Below are positions 1 to 5,696 of a DNA stretch of 6,171 nucleotides, in pieces. A program made the position numbers and the translations under genes. How positions within the stretch are numbered: position 1 is the first letter of the stretch; each line of letters begins with the position of its first letter. A model generated the notes under the pieces. It made no database searches, was not told the origin of the DNA, and saw nothing but the letters and a program-made list of their open reading frames with translations. The stretch covers positions 1 through 6,171 of the forward strand of contig JAITQP010000030.1 of assembly GCA_031288885.1 (NCBI GenBank), written 5' to 3'. This DNA is from Prevotellaceae bacterium. GTDB lineage: Bacteria > Bacteroidota > Bacteroidia > Bacteroidales > UBA932.

Positions 1-57
1 AGCGTGGCTGCGCTCCGCCCTGCAATAACGAGGATAAGGAGCCGTTACAACAAAGTC

Positions 58-91
58 ATTCCTAATTCCTAATTCGTAATTCCTAATTCTC
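58..91. repeat. Heptamer tandem repeat at the 3' end of the DJ-1 gene
   Basis: Four units of ATTCCTA with 7-bp period (58-64, 65-71, 72-78 as ATTCGTA, 79-85), plus a partial fifth unit. The minus-strand stop codon of the DJ-1/PfpI gene (83-85) lies inside the fourth unit, so the array begins in the last codons of that gene and runs into the downstream spacer. Bases 1-57 contain no gene. They hold only a GC-rich stretch (about 5-30) resembling the dispersed motif at 6101-6127. Confidence 0.85.
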
Positions 92-628
92 AAAAAGTAC
101 GCTTTTTGCCACCTCGTCGCGCTTAGGCTTGCCGGCAAGGAGCTCTACCAGCGACAGGGCAAAGTCCAGCGCAAAGGCAACCCCCTTGCCGGTTACAATG
201 TTGCCATCCCGCACCACAGGCTGGTCGGTGGCAAGAGTTGCCCCCGTGAGGTACTGCTCAAAGCCCGGGTAGCAGGTGGCTTTTTTGCCCTTCAGCAGCC
301 CAAGCCCGCCCAGCACCATTGGCGCGGCGCAGATGGCGGCAACCTTTATCCCCGCTCCGTAGAACGTCAGCAGAAGCTTCTTGAGCTCCTCAAATTCGTT
401 AAGGCGGGTTGTTCCGCCGGGCAACACCAGCAGCTCGGCGTCGCTAAAGTCGGCTTCCTGAAACAGCAAATCCGCCTCCACCCTCACGTGGTGGCTTGCC
501 GTTACCAGCTTGGAGGTTTCTACCGAAACGGTTTTCACGTTCAGCCCTGCCCTGCGCAGTACATCTACCGTAGCAAGAGCCTCCACTTCTTCAAATCCTG
601 TGGTCAGGAATACATACGTGGTTTTCAT
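83..628 (-). CDS. DJ-1/PfpI (ThiJ) family protein, class I glutamine amidotransferase-like
   Basis: A 181-residue protein, the normal length for a single-domain DJ-1/YajL/PfpI protein. The N-terminal strand and loop TTGFEEVEA carry Glu16, which aligns with DJ-1 Glu18. The nucleophile elbow AAICAAP places the conserved cysteine at Cys100, equivalent to DJ-1 Cys106. The strand before it contains the family motif LVLPGG (67-72). Tyr120 stands where human DJ-1 has His126, and the later loop reads GKGVAF where many relatives have a GPG-type turn. Family members are cytosolic and have been described as chaperones, glyoxalase/deglycase-like enzymes or amidases; the sequence does not decide between these. 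The ATG at 626-628 gives the expected N-terminus. There is no Shine-Dalgarno, only an A/T-rich leader, as is usual in Bacteroidota. A TACCTTTG box lies 45 bp upstream. The gene is 123 bp downstream of the ATPase gene on the same strand and appears to have its own promoter. Confidence 0.93.
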   Translation of the reverse strand: MKTTYVFLTTGFEEVEALATVDVLRRAGLNVKTVSVETSKLVTASHHVRVEADLLFQEADFSDAELLVLPGGTTRLNEFEELKKLLLTFYGAGIKVAAICAAPMVLGGLGLLKGKKATCYPGFEQYLTGATLATDQPVVRDGNIVTGKGVAFALDFALSLVELLAGKPKRDEVAKSVLFEN

Positions 629-673
629 AATATTGAGATTTTGTGGTGATTATAAATGTTGCTTGTTTTGCGC

Positions 674-681
674 CAAAGGTA
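674..681 (-). promoter_or_regulatory. Bacteroidota -7 promoter box for the DJ-1/PfpI gene
   Basis: Read on the minus strand this is TACCTTTG followed by C, an exact match to the Bacteroidota sigma -7 consensus TAnnTTTG, placed 45 bp before the DJ-1 start codon. No clear TTG at -33 is visible with 19-21 bp spacing, so the call rests on the -7 element and its position. Confidence 0.55.
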
Positions 682-751
682 CAAAATTCTGCATTAACTT
701 GCGCCTGTTTTTGCAGCATCTTCACGTGCCGGTAAATCTTTTGCCAAAACC

Positions 752-2005
752 CTACTTGCCCAGCGAGCCAACGGAAATCACGTTGATGCCATCCGGACGC
801 GTAAAGCTCATGCCCGTTCCCACAATAATATTCAGCGATTGGGGCGGTTTGGCTTTTTGGGTATCGATGTTGCGGGCAAATTTTTTCAGATTTTGGGCAG
901 CCTCCTCTACCATCCCCGTACCCAGCTTGATTTCAAACGCCGCCCAATCGCCGTTGTACTTTTCCACAATTGCATCGACCTCCAGCTCGTTTGAGTCCCT
1001 GTAGTAGAAAACGCTGGCGTCGTTATCGCCGGCGTACACCCGCAGGTCGTGCGTTACCTGCGATTCAAAGAGAAATCCTGTGATTTTCAGGTCGTCCATC
1101 AGGCGCTTTTTGTCGGCGCCCAAGGCTGAAATGGCAAGCGAAACGTCCGCCAAATGCCGCTTTTTTGATTTTCGCAGCGACACAGAGGAGCGAATGTGCG
1201 TGTTCCATGCCGGTTGGTCTTCGATAATCATCAACCGCTCCAGCGCGTCCAAGTAGTCCAGCAGCGTGGGTCGTGAGATGTCCTGATTGTCATTTTCCTT
1301 CAGGTCGTCAACGAGGGTTGTGGTTTTTACCAGCGTTGCCGTATTTCGCGCCAGCGAGCGAAGAATGTTCCTAACTTTTATGGGGTCGCGCTTGATGTTG
1401 GAAACTCGGCTCATGTCCACCTCCGCCAGAAAATCAACGTACGACCTGTTGATAACGGCCGCCTCGTCAACGGTCTGCTTCAGCAAGCCGGGCCAGCCGC
1501 CCTTTATCATCCTGTCAATAATCGTCTCCAGCTCAACCGGATGGTCAGCAACGTTCATTACCTTGCCGCTCAGCAGGTCGCGCAGGCTTGCCTTGCCGGA
1601 CGAGTACCCCAGCTCCTGCCACGACATTGTTCGCATGTTCATAATGGTAAAGCGTCCGGCGCCGGAGTGGATTTTGGCATTATCGTAAGGGGTAGCGGAG
1701 CCGGTAAGAATAAACTGTCCCTTTTGCTTGCGCTCATCGACCTCGTGCCTTACGTAGTTCCACAGCTTAGGCTGCTCTTGCCACTCGTCAATCAGCAAGG
1801 GAGCGTCGCCAACCAGCAACCGTCGGGGCGCAACGTTTATCAGCAAGGGCACCAGCTCGCTTTGGTCAACCTGCAAGACGCTTTTTGCGAACTGTCTGGC
1901 AGTTTCCGTTTTTCCGCAGGCTTTTACGCCCCTTACCAGCACAGCGCCTGAAGCATTTAGCTTCATCTGCATTTCATTATCTACTGTTCTTTTTAGATAT
2001 CCCAT
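752..2005 (-). CDS. AAA ATPase with DUF4143-type C-terminal region
   Basis: A 417-residue protein of the AAA_14/DUF4143 class common in Bacteroidales, usual length 380-450. The N-terminus MGYLKRTVD matches the usual short start of the family, supporting the ATG at 2003-2005. Walker A is GVKACGKT (26-33). Walker B is LLIDEW (70-75), with Asp73 and Glu74 as the metal-binding and catalytic acids. LTGSA (100-104) fits a sensor-1 strand. Residues about 180-300 form the helical middle region. The C-terminal part has EVDAIV (342-347) followed by FEIK (357-360). This spacing resembles the D...ExK core of PD-(D/E)xK nucleases (Asp344, Glu358, Lys360), but nuclease activity is only inferred. The biological role of this family is not established. 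There is no signal peptide or membrane segment, so it is presumably cytosolic. Upstream lies only the 23-bp repeat array, and no standard promoter box was found there. No partner gene overlaps it. Confidence 0.92.
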   Translation of the reverse strand: MGYLKRTVDNEMQMKLNASGAVLVRGVKACGKTETARQFAKSVLQVDQSELVPLLINVAPRRLLVGDAPLLIDEWQEQPKLWNYVRHEVDERKQKGQFILTGSATPYDNAKIHSGAGRFTIMNMRTMSWQELGYSSGKASLRDLLSGKVMNVADHPVELETIIDRMIKGGWPGLLKQTVDEAAVINRSYVDFLAEVDMSRVSNIKRDPIKVRNILRSLARNTATLVKTTTLVDDLKENDNQDISRPTLLDYLDALERLMIIEDQPAWNTHIRSSVSLRKSKKRHLADVSLAISALGADKKRLMDDLKITGFLFESQVTHDLRVYAGDNDASVFYYRDSNELEVDAIVEKYNGDWAAFEIKLGTGMVEEAAQNLKKFARNIDTQKAKPPQSLNIIVGTGMSFTRPDGINVISVGSLGK

Positions 2006-2035
2006 AAGGTGTTGTTATATAAGGTATTATATATT

Positions 2036-2289
2036 CATTTTACAGATTTCCGGATTTTCATTTTACAAATTTCTGGAAAATCATTTTACAGATTTATGCA
2101 TTTTCATTTTACAGATTTCGGAGAAATCATTTTACAAATTTCGGAAAGATTATTTTACAGATTTCGGAGAAATCATTTTATAGATTTATGCATTTCTATC
2201 TTACAAATTTCATGGAAATCATTTTATAGATTTTATAGAAATTATTTTACAGATTTCGGAGAAATTATTTTACAAAATTTCGGAGAAAT
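2036..2289. repeat. Tandem array of 11 units with 23-bp period (A+T-rich)
   Basis: Eleven consecutive units starting at 2036, 2059, 2082, 2105, 2128, 2151, 2174, 2197, 2220, 2243 and 2266. All are 23 bp except the last, which is 24. Each opens with a form of CATTTTACARATTTC and closes with an 8-base variable end, most often GGAGAAAT. Most units contain a small dyad, ATTTC-GGA-GAAAT. The first half is well conserved and the end varies (TGCATTTT, GGAAAGAT, ATGGAAAT). The array begins 31 bp upstream of the ATPase start codon, so it occupies that gene's promoter region. There are no unique spacers, so it is not a CRISPR. Function unknown: possible protein-binding sites, or a slipped-strand minisatellite. 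Confidence 0.93.
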
Positions 2290-2306
2290 CATTAAAGATG
2301 CTCCCA

Positions 2307-2556
2307 AAATGAGGTAATGAGGTTGGGTGTACATTAACTATTCTCTCTGCTACTGAGGTAGTTTTGTTTATACAAATTAGGTTGAAAATGAGGTTGCCGC
2401 GACCGGCCACCCCTACATTCCGTCCCTAACGGGACGGCGCAAAGCGTGCACGCCTTGCACCGCCCCGCAACCTCATTTCAAACCTAATCCATATAAACAA
2501 AACAACCTCAGTAGCATAATGGATTTACCCTCATCCTTCACCTACGTACCTCATTT
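2307..2556. repeat. Imperfect 250-bp foldback (inverted-repeat) element with GC-rich centre
   Basis: The inner arms are 50 bp each (2348-2397 and 2467-2516) and match at about 43 of 50 positions. Both begin TGCTACTGAGGT and end AAATGAGGTTGC when read inward. The symmetry continues outward through a diverged stretch to matching decamers AAATGAGGTA (2307-2316) and its complement (2547-2556), so each arm is about 91 bp. The 69-bp centre (2398-2466) is GC-rich, unlike its surroundings. It contains a perfect hairpin CCGTCCC-TAAC-GGGACGG (2420-2437) and the dispersed motif GGCGCAAAGCGTGCA (2436-2450). No ORF or transposase is present. It could be a MITE-like or REP-like non-autonomous element. No clear target-site duplication was found. 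Confidence 0.8.
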
Positions 2557-2574
2557 ATATGGATTTGAAATTCA

Positions 2575-2643
2575 AACTTTACAAATTTCATGATTTTCAT
2601 TTTACAAATTTCGTGATTCCCACTTTACAAATTTCGGAAAAAT
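2575..2643. repeat. Second block of the 23-bp repeat (3 units plus a decayed fourth)
   Basis: Three units of exactly 23 bp (2575-2597, 2598-2620, 2621-2643) of the same family and orientation as 2036-2289, each with a TTTACAAATTTC core. A decayed fourth unit follows (CACTTTACAAA at 2644-2654). The block starts 18 bp after the foldback element, while the first array ends 17 bp before it. Confidence 0.9.
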
Positions 2644-2654
2644 CACTTTACAAA

Positions 2655-2823
2655 AATAGTATTTTTCCTGAATACAAGGAACTTTTATTTGCGCGGAAAG
2701 CATTCGCACAAATTTTTTTTGCATTTTCGTAAAATATTTTTCCGCCTCACTTGTCTTCATTAGTAGAGGGCAAAAAGTCCTTGCCCGCACTGGAGTATCC
2801 GTCAGCAGCTATTTTATACGAAC
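2655..2823. other. A+T-rich intergenic leader upstream of the ferredoxin/sigma operon
   Basis: No convincing gene. Two weak inverted repeats are visible: TTCCT/AGGAA around 2665-2682 and GGCAA/TTGCC around 2769-2785. Near-matches to the Bacteroidota -7 box occur at TTTATTTG (about 2686-2693) and in the long T-run near 2711-2720, but none has a proper TTG partner. The operon promoter probably lies here or just before 3039, but it cannot be fixed from sequence. Confidence 0.3.
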
Positions 2824-3042
2824 ATGATGACAAGCCAACCACAGAGAAGCTGTCTGCAGTGCAGGCTGCACAGCAAAAGGGAGCGCGCCTGCCGCGATGT
2901 GCACGCGCTGCTTTGCCGGCTGAAAATTCCGCCGCAGGAGCAAGCTATCCTGTGGCGCATGGCAAGCAAAAAGGTTGGCTGTAGCAGCTTCAAAAATATT
3001 TTATCATCTTTACAAAGTAAACTACCAAACCACCAGCTATGA
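2824..3042 (+). CDS. Possible small Cys-containing protein preceding the ferredoxin (uncertain ORF)
   Basis: A 72-residue ORF not recognised as any family. It carries Cys10 and Cys13 as CLQC, plus Cys23, Cys31 and Cys48, and is strongly basic, with no signal peptide or membrane segment. In its favour: its TGA overlaps the ferredoxin ATG in an ATGA junction (3039-3042), typical of translational coupling, and its first 50 codons have G/C-rich third positions like the genes downstream. Against it: it is short, the last 20 codons turn A/T-rich, a different frame (2751-2984) is also open over the same DNA, and there is no recognisable homology. It may be a real leader cistron, a decayed gene, or chance. 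Confidence 0.3.
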   Translation: MMTSQPQRSCLQCRLHSKRERACRDVHALLCRLKIPPQEQAILWRMASKKVGCSSFKNILSSLQSKLPNHQL

Positions 3043-3272
3043 CACGTAACGCTACCAACACCATTACGCCGCCCTACGTGCGGTTTAACCCGCACCGCTG
3101 CAAGGCGTGCTGGGTATGCCTCGACGCCTGCCCCGCAGGCGCCATCGGAAAAATTTCGTTCCTATGGCACAGGCACGCGGTACTCGCCAAACCAAGCGCA
3201 TGCACGGGGTGCCTGCGCTGCGTGAGGGCATGCCCCGCTAAGGCTTTTTCACCCATAACAACAAAACCCTAA
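3039..3272 (+). CDS. Small 2[4Fe-4S] ferredoxin-like protein
   Basis: A 77-residue cytosolic protein with two complete 4Fe-4S ligand sets: CKACWVCLDACP (Cys21, Cys24, Cys27, Cys31) and CTGCLRCVRACP (Cys55, Cys58, Cys61, Cys65). Both follow CxxCxxCxxxCP, as in bacterial two-cluster ferredoxins. The spacing and length fit a stand-alone electron carrier rather than a fragment of a larger enzyme. The linker between the motifs (32-54) contains WHRH, which is unusually His-rich and aromatic for a ferredoxin. The start at 3039 is the first ATG in frame giving a normal N-terminus. No Shine-Dalgarno is visible. It is the first firmly supported gene of the operon; the membrane-protein gene starts 14 bp after its stop. 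A role in electron transfer or redox sensing for the linked sigma system is inferred from context only. Confidence 0.9.
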   Translation: MTRNATNTITPPYVRFNPHRCKACWVCLDACPAGAIGKISFLWHRHAVLAKPSACTGCLRCVRACPAKAFSPITTKP

Positions 3273-3286
3273 ACAACAAAATCGCT

Positions 3287-3697
3287 ATGCACACACACTT
3301 TTTCAGGCACGCCGTGACGCATGCCATAATGCACGTAATTTTCGGCTTGGCTGTAGTAGCCGGCCTGAGCGCAGCCGTGATGGCGGCGTGGAATCTGGTG
3401 ATGCCCGACATTTTTGGGCTCACCGCCATCAGCTTTTGGCAGGCGCTGGGCTTGCTGGTGCTCTCGTGGCTGCTCTTTGGCGGCAAGCATTTTATGCAGC
3501 GCCACCACCGCCACGCGCACCGCAACCCCATCCGCGAGAGGTGGATGAAAATGACGCCCGACGAGCGGGAGGCGTTTATCCAAAAAACGCACGGGTTTTT
3601 CCACCGGCACGCCTTTGGTAAGGGCGGCTGGTGGGAGGAAAGCGGCTTGGGCGGCGGGGAAAACGGCTCGGCAAAAAAAGAAAATGAGCAGCCGTGA
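3287..3697 (+). CDS. His-rich small membrane protein with two predicted TM helices, coupled to the sigma gene
   Basis: A 136-residue protein. Two hydrophobic segments are visible at about 12-37 and 43-65, the second containing SFWQALGLLVLSWLLFGG. A short polar turn joins them (NLVMPDIFGL). Histidines cluster on the same predicted side at both ends: His2, 4, 8, 12 and 16 in the N-terminus, and His68, 73, 74, 76, 78, 102, 106 and 108 after TM2. A conserved-looking RERWMKMTPDEREAF segment (83-97) follows TM2. Small proteins of this architecture occur in Bacteroidota, but I know no assigned function. The hairpin topology would put both termini in the same compartment, most likely the cytoplasm, so the His-rich tails could bind metal or contact the sigma factor. 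The last 14 bp overlap the sigma start, implying tight co-expression. Its A-rich leader (AACAACAAAATCGCT) lacks a Shine-Dalgarno. Confidence 0.85.
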   Translation: MHTHFFRHAVTHAIMHVIFGLAVVAGLSAAVMAAWNLVMPDIFGLTAISFWQALGLLVLSWLLFGGKHFMQRHHRHAHRNPIRERWMKMTPDEREAFIQKTHGFFHRHAFGKGGWWEESGLGGGENGSAKKENEQP

Positions 3698-4256
3698 CGC
3701 GCCCTCGAGGGTGGAGCAGCTGATTGCAGAGCATCAGCCGCGCCTGAAGGCCTTTATCCGCAGGCGGGTGGCGCGAAAGGAGGATGCGGAGGATATTCTT
3801 CAGGATGTGCTTCTCCAGCTTACGAAAACGCTCGACGCCTCCCTAAACCCGATTGAGCAGGTGGCGGCGTGGCTGTACCGCGTGGCGCGAAACGCCATCA
3901 TCAACCACGGCGCAAAGAAGCGCGAGGCGCCCCTACCCGCCTACCCAACCGCCGACGGCGAGGAGGAAATGCTGAGCGATTTTTCGGAAATCCTGTTCGA
4001 CGCCGGCGCGGCGGCCTCGCCCGAGGAGGAGTACCTGCGGTCGCTGGTGTGGACAACGCTGGAGAGCGCCCTCGCGGAGCTGCCACCGGCGCAGCGCAGC
4101 GTATTTGAGCTGACCGAGCTGGACGATATTCCGGTAAAGGAGCTTGCAAAAGCCTCCGGAACGCCCGTAAACACCCTGCTCTCGCGAAAACATTACGCCG
4201 TGCTCCACCTGCGCAAGCGGCTGGCAGCGCTGCATAAAGAAATGATTAGTGGTTAA
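3684..4256 (+). CDS. ECF-family RNA polymerase sigma factor
   Basis: From the ATG at 3684 the protein is 190 residues, typical of ECF sigma factors. Region 2 spans about 9-79: EDAEDILQDV (33-42) is region 2.2, the core-binding segment, and AWLYRVARNAIINH (62-75) covers 2.3/2.4, which recognises the -10 element. A variable acidic linker follows (80-115). Region 4 (about 116-186) contains LPPAQRSVFELTEL, then the helix-turn-helix VKELAKASGTPVNTLLSRKH (151-170) for -35 recognition. The frame stays open to 3615, but the 23 extra residues (rich in Gly, Ala and Lys) do not fit the family and overlap the preceding gene by 83 bp, so 3684, with AAAAAAAGAAA just upstream, is the better start. No anti-sigma gene follows: the next gene is convergent. 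The final residues MISG are encoded by the first heptamers of the repeat array at 4244-4292. Confidence 0.94.
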   Translation: MSSRDAPSRVEQLIAEHQPRLKAFIRRRVARKEDAEDILQDVLLQLTKTLDASLNPIEQVAAWLYRVARNAIINHGAKKREAPLPAYPTADGEEEMLSDFSEILFDAGAAASPEEEYLRSLVWTTLESALAELPPAQRSVFELTELDDIPVKELAKASGTPVNTLLSRKHYAVLHLRKRLAALHKEMISG

Positions 4257-4292
4257 TGATTAATGATTAATGGTTAATGATTAATGATTAAT
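4244..4292. repeat. Heptamer tandem repeat overlapping the sigma-factor stop codon
   Basis: Seven 7-bp units: GATTAGT (4244-4250), then two identical 21-bp blocks (4251-4271 and 4272-4292), each reading GGTTAAT, GATTAAT, GATTAAT. The sigma gene's TAA (4254-4256) lies in the second unit. The array ends exactly where the dispersed motif GGCGCAAAGCGTGCA begins (4293-4307). Confidence 0.92.
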
Positions 4293-4307
4293 GGCGCAAA
4301 GCGTGCA

Positions 4308-4345
4308 AAACGTAAGGGCGAGTTTTAAAATCCGCCCTTACGTTT
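4308..4345. terminator. Likely bidirectional terminator between convergent genes
   Basis: A perfect 13-bp stem, AAACGTAAGGGCG (4308-4320) with its complement (4333-4345), and a 12-nt loop that contains TTTTAAAA. It sits between the sigma stop (4256) and the convergent FGE-fold stop (4368). The T-runs are short (TTTAT on the plus strand, TTTT on the minus strand), so termination strength is uncertain. The same stem could instead be a dispersed repeat. Confidence 0.65.
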
Positions 4346-4367
4346 ATAACCACCTCACCTGAGAAAG

Positions 4368-5696
4368 CTAAGGCAAAGCTAAGCGAAAGCCTCTGTTAGT
4401 GAGACGATCGCTAGCCGCAATAGAGATTTCACGGGAAGAAACGCGACCCCAATTGACGATGCCATAGAGCCAACAGCTACCACGTAGCACACGGTTAGAG
4501 CCGCTGCCAGTAGGACCAGTAGGATTAGTCGCTGCCGTGCTGCTATAGCTGCCGCCCCTATCGTAAACCCACTCCCAAACGTTGCCTGACATATCGTAAA
4601 TACCCAACTTGTTCGGCTTTTTTTGCCCCACCGGATGCACCGTCTTGCCGGAGTTTCCGGAATGCCACCCTACTTCATCAGGGTCGTTGCTCCCACTGTA
4701 CAAAAGATTTTCGCAGGTAGCGTCGCTAACACTTCCATCGCCTTGGCATCCGCGTGCTGCATATTCCCATTCTGCCTCCGTTGGCAACCGGTAGCCTTTC
4801 TTGGTCATATCCCAAGTTACGGTTTTGCTGGTGCCGGTACCGGTAATGGTGTAGACTTCCTCCAATCCTACTCTCCGGCTCAATTCGTTACAAAATGTCA
4901 CCGCTTCGAACCAGTCCATGTTCTGCGCCGGATGCTGGTCATCGTCCTTAAAGCTGTAAATCTCTCCCACATTAGCCGCGCTGGTACCTGCAACGCCTGT
5001 CATTACCGCCTTCCACTGAGCCTGCGTCACCTCGAACTTTCCCATGCTAAAACTGCTCACCGTCACAATATGGGTAGGTTTTTCGGAAGCCAAGCAGCCA
5101 ACCTGCTCAGCGGTACACCCCATGGTGAACCTCCCTCCCTCCACGCGCACCATCTCAATATCCAGCTCCGCAGGGTAGCTACGCGTAGGAGCGGGAGTGC
5201 TGCGCCTGCGCCCAGACCCGTCCAGCTGCTTTGCCAACGCCAGCGCTACCCGCGAAAGTTCATCGCTACTCACGCCGGTGCGAACGTAGCTGCCTTTGCC
5301 GCTCAACTTGCTGTCTTTTGCGTCAATAAGATGCGCATAAAACATGTGGTCGCTACCTTTGACGTCGTCCACCACCAAGCATATCGTAGATATGCTGTTT
5401 GTTTGTCCCCACGCCGCCAGCGCGTCTCGGTTAATGCTGCTACCGCCGCCAGCCGTGTAGGCAGCCTGTAACTCCGTGAACTTGCCGCTTGTGCTCACGG
5501 AGGTGAGCGTGTACTGCCCGCCGGAGGTCAGGTTGGTACGCAGCGCTGCGGTAAGCGGCGTCACCAGCGAGTTGTCACCGCCCACCACAAATACCGCCAG
5601 CGTGGGCTTGCCGGAGCCTTGCGCTCCGGCGGTCATCATGCCTGTTGCTCCAACGAGCAGCAAGGCAGCAAAATAAAGCTTGTAATTCTGTTTCAT
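4368..5696 (-). CDS. Secreted two-domain protein with C-terminal FGE-sulfatase (SUMF1) fold
   Basis: A 442-residue exported protein. The signal peptide covers about 1-25: a basic start, the hydrophobic stretch LYFAALLLVGATGMM, and an AGA site before Gln26. No lipobox is present. Residues about 31-160 form an alpha/beta domain (TLAVFVVGG, then ICLVVDDV, then FYAHLIDAKD) that resembles CsgG-like N-terminal domains of other Bacteroidota proteins; this is inference. A basic, Ser/Pro-rich linker (161-176) follows. The SUMF1-type domain spans about 178-442, with VEGGRFTMGC (185-194), GYRLPTEAEWEYAARG (301-316), GNVWEW (371-376), RGSCW (405-409) and the closing GFRLALP (436-442). True formylglycine-generating enzymes use a Cys pair about five residues apart after the RGGS motif. 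Here only Cys408 is near, so sulfatase activation is unlikely and a binding or structural role is more plausible. The gene is convergent with the sigma operon. Its nearest consensus promoter is about 315 bp upstream. Confidence 0.92.
   Translation of the reverse strand: MKQNYKLYFAALLLVGATGMMTAGAQGSGKPTLAVFVVGGDNSLVTPLTAALRTNLTSGGQYTLTSVSTSGKFTELQAAYTAGGGSSINRDALAAWGQTNSISTICLVVDDVKGSDHMFYAHLIDAKDSKLSGKGSYVRTGVSSDELSRVALALAKQLDGSGRRRSTPAPTRSYPAELDIEMVRVEGGRFTMGCTAEQVGCLASEKPTHIVTVSSFSMGKFEVTQAQWKAVMTGVAGTSAANVGEIYSFKDDDQHPAQNMDWFEAVTFCNELSRRVGLEEVYTITGTGTSKTVTWDMTKKGYRLPTEAEWEYAARGCQGDGSVSDATCENLLYSGSNDPDEVGWHSGNSGKTVHPVGQKKPNKLGIYDMSGNVWEWVYDRGGSYSSTAATNPTGPTGSGSNRVLRGSCWLYGIVNWGRVSSREISIAASDRLTNRGFRLALP

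Noticed and set aside
2009..2317. A 102-residue plus-strand ORF rich in Phe, Ile and Tyr across the repeat array
   Set aside because: It is an open frame created by the 23-bp repeats. Because 23 is not a multiple of 3, the protein repeat only recurs every 69 bp, and it has no start context or homology.
2420..2437. Perfect 7-bp hairpin CCGTCCC/GGGACGG as a terminator
   Set aside because: There is no T-run on either side. It is better explained as the centre of the foldback element.
2036..2643. CRISPR array
   Set aside because: The 23-bp units are contiguous with no unique spacers, and no cas gene is present.
2602..2790. A 62-residue minus-strand ORF
   Set aside because: It runs through 23-bp repeat units and A+T-rich spacer with no recognisable features.
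2751..2984. A 77-residue plus-strand ORF in another frame over the same DNA as 2824-3042
   Set aside because: It lacks an ATG at its start, ends 54 bp before the ferredoxin, and shows mixed third-position composition. It is less supported than the already doubtful 2824-3042 ORF.
3615..3683. Upstream ATG extension of the sigma factor (213 residues)
   Set aside because: The 23 extra residues are low-complexity, do not fit sigma region 1/2, and would overlap the membrane-protein gene by 83 bp. The ATG at 3684 fits the family.
4623..5471. A 282-residue plus-strand ORF
   Set aside because: It is antisense to the FGE-fold gene, which has a clear signal peptide and domain motifs. The opposite frame has none.
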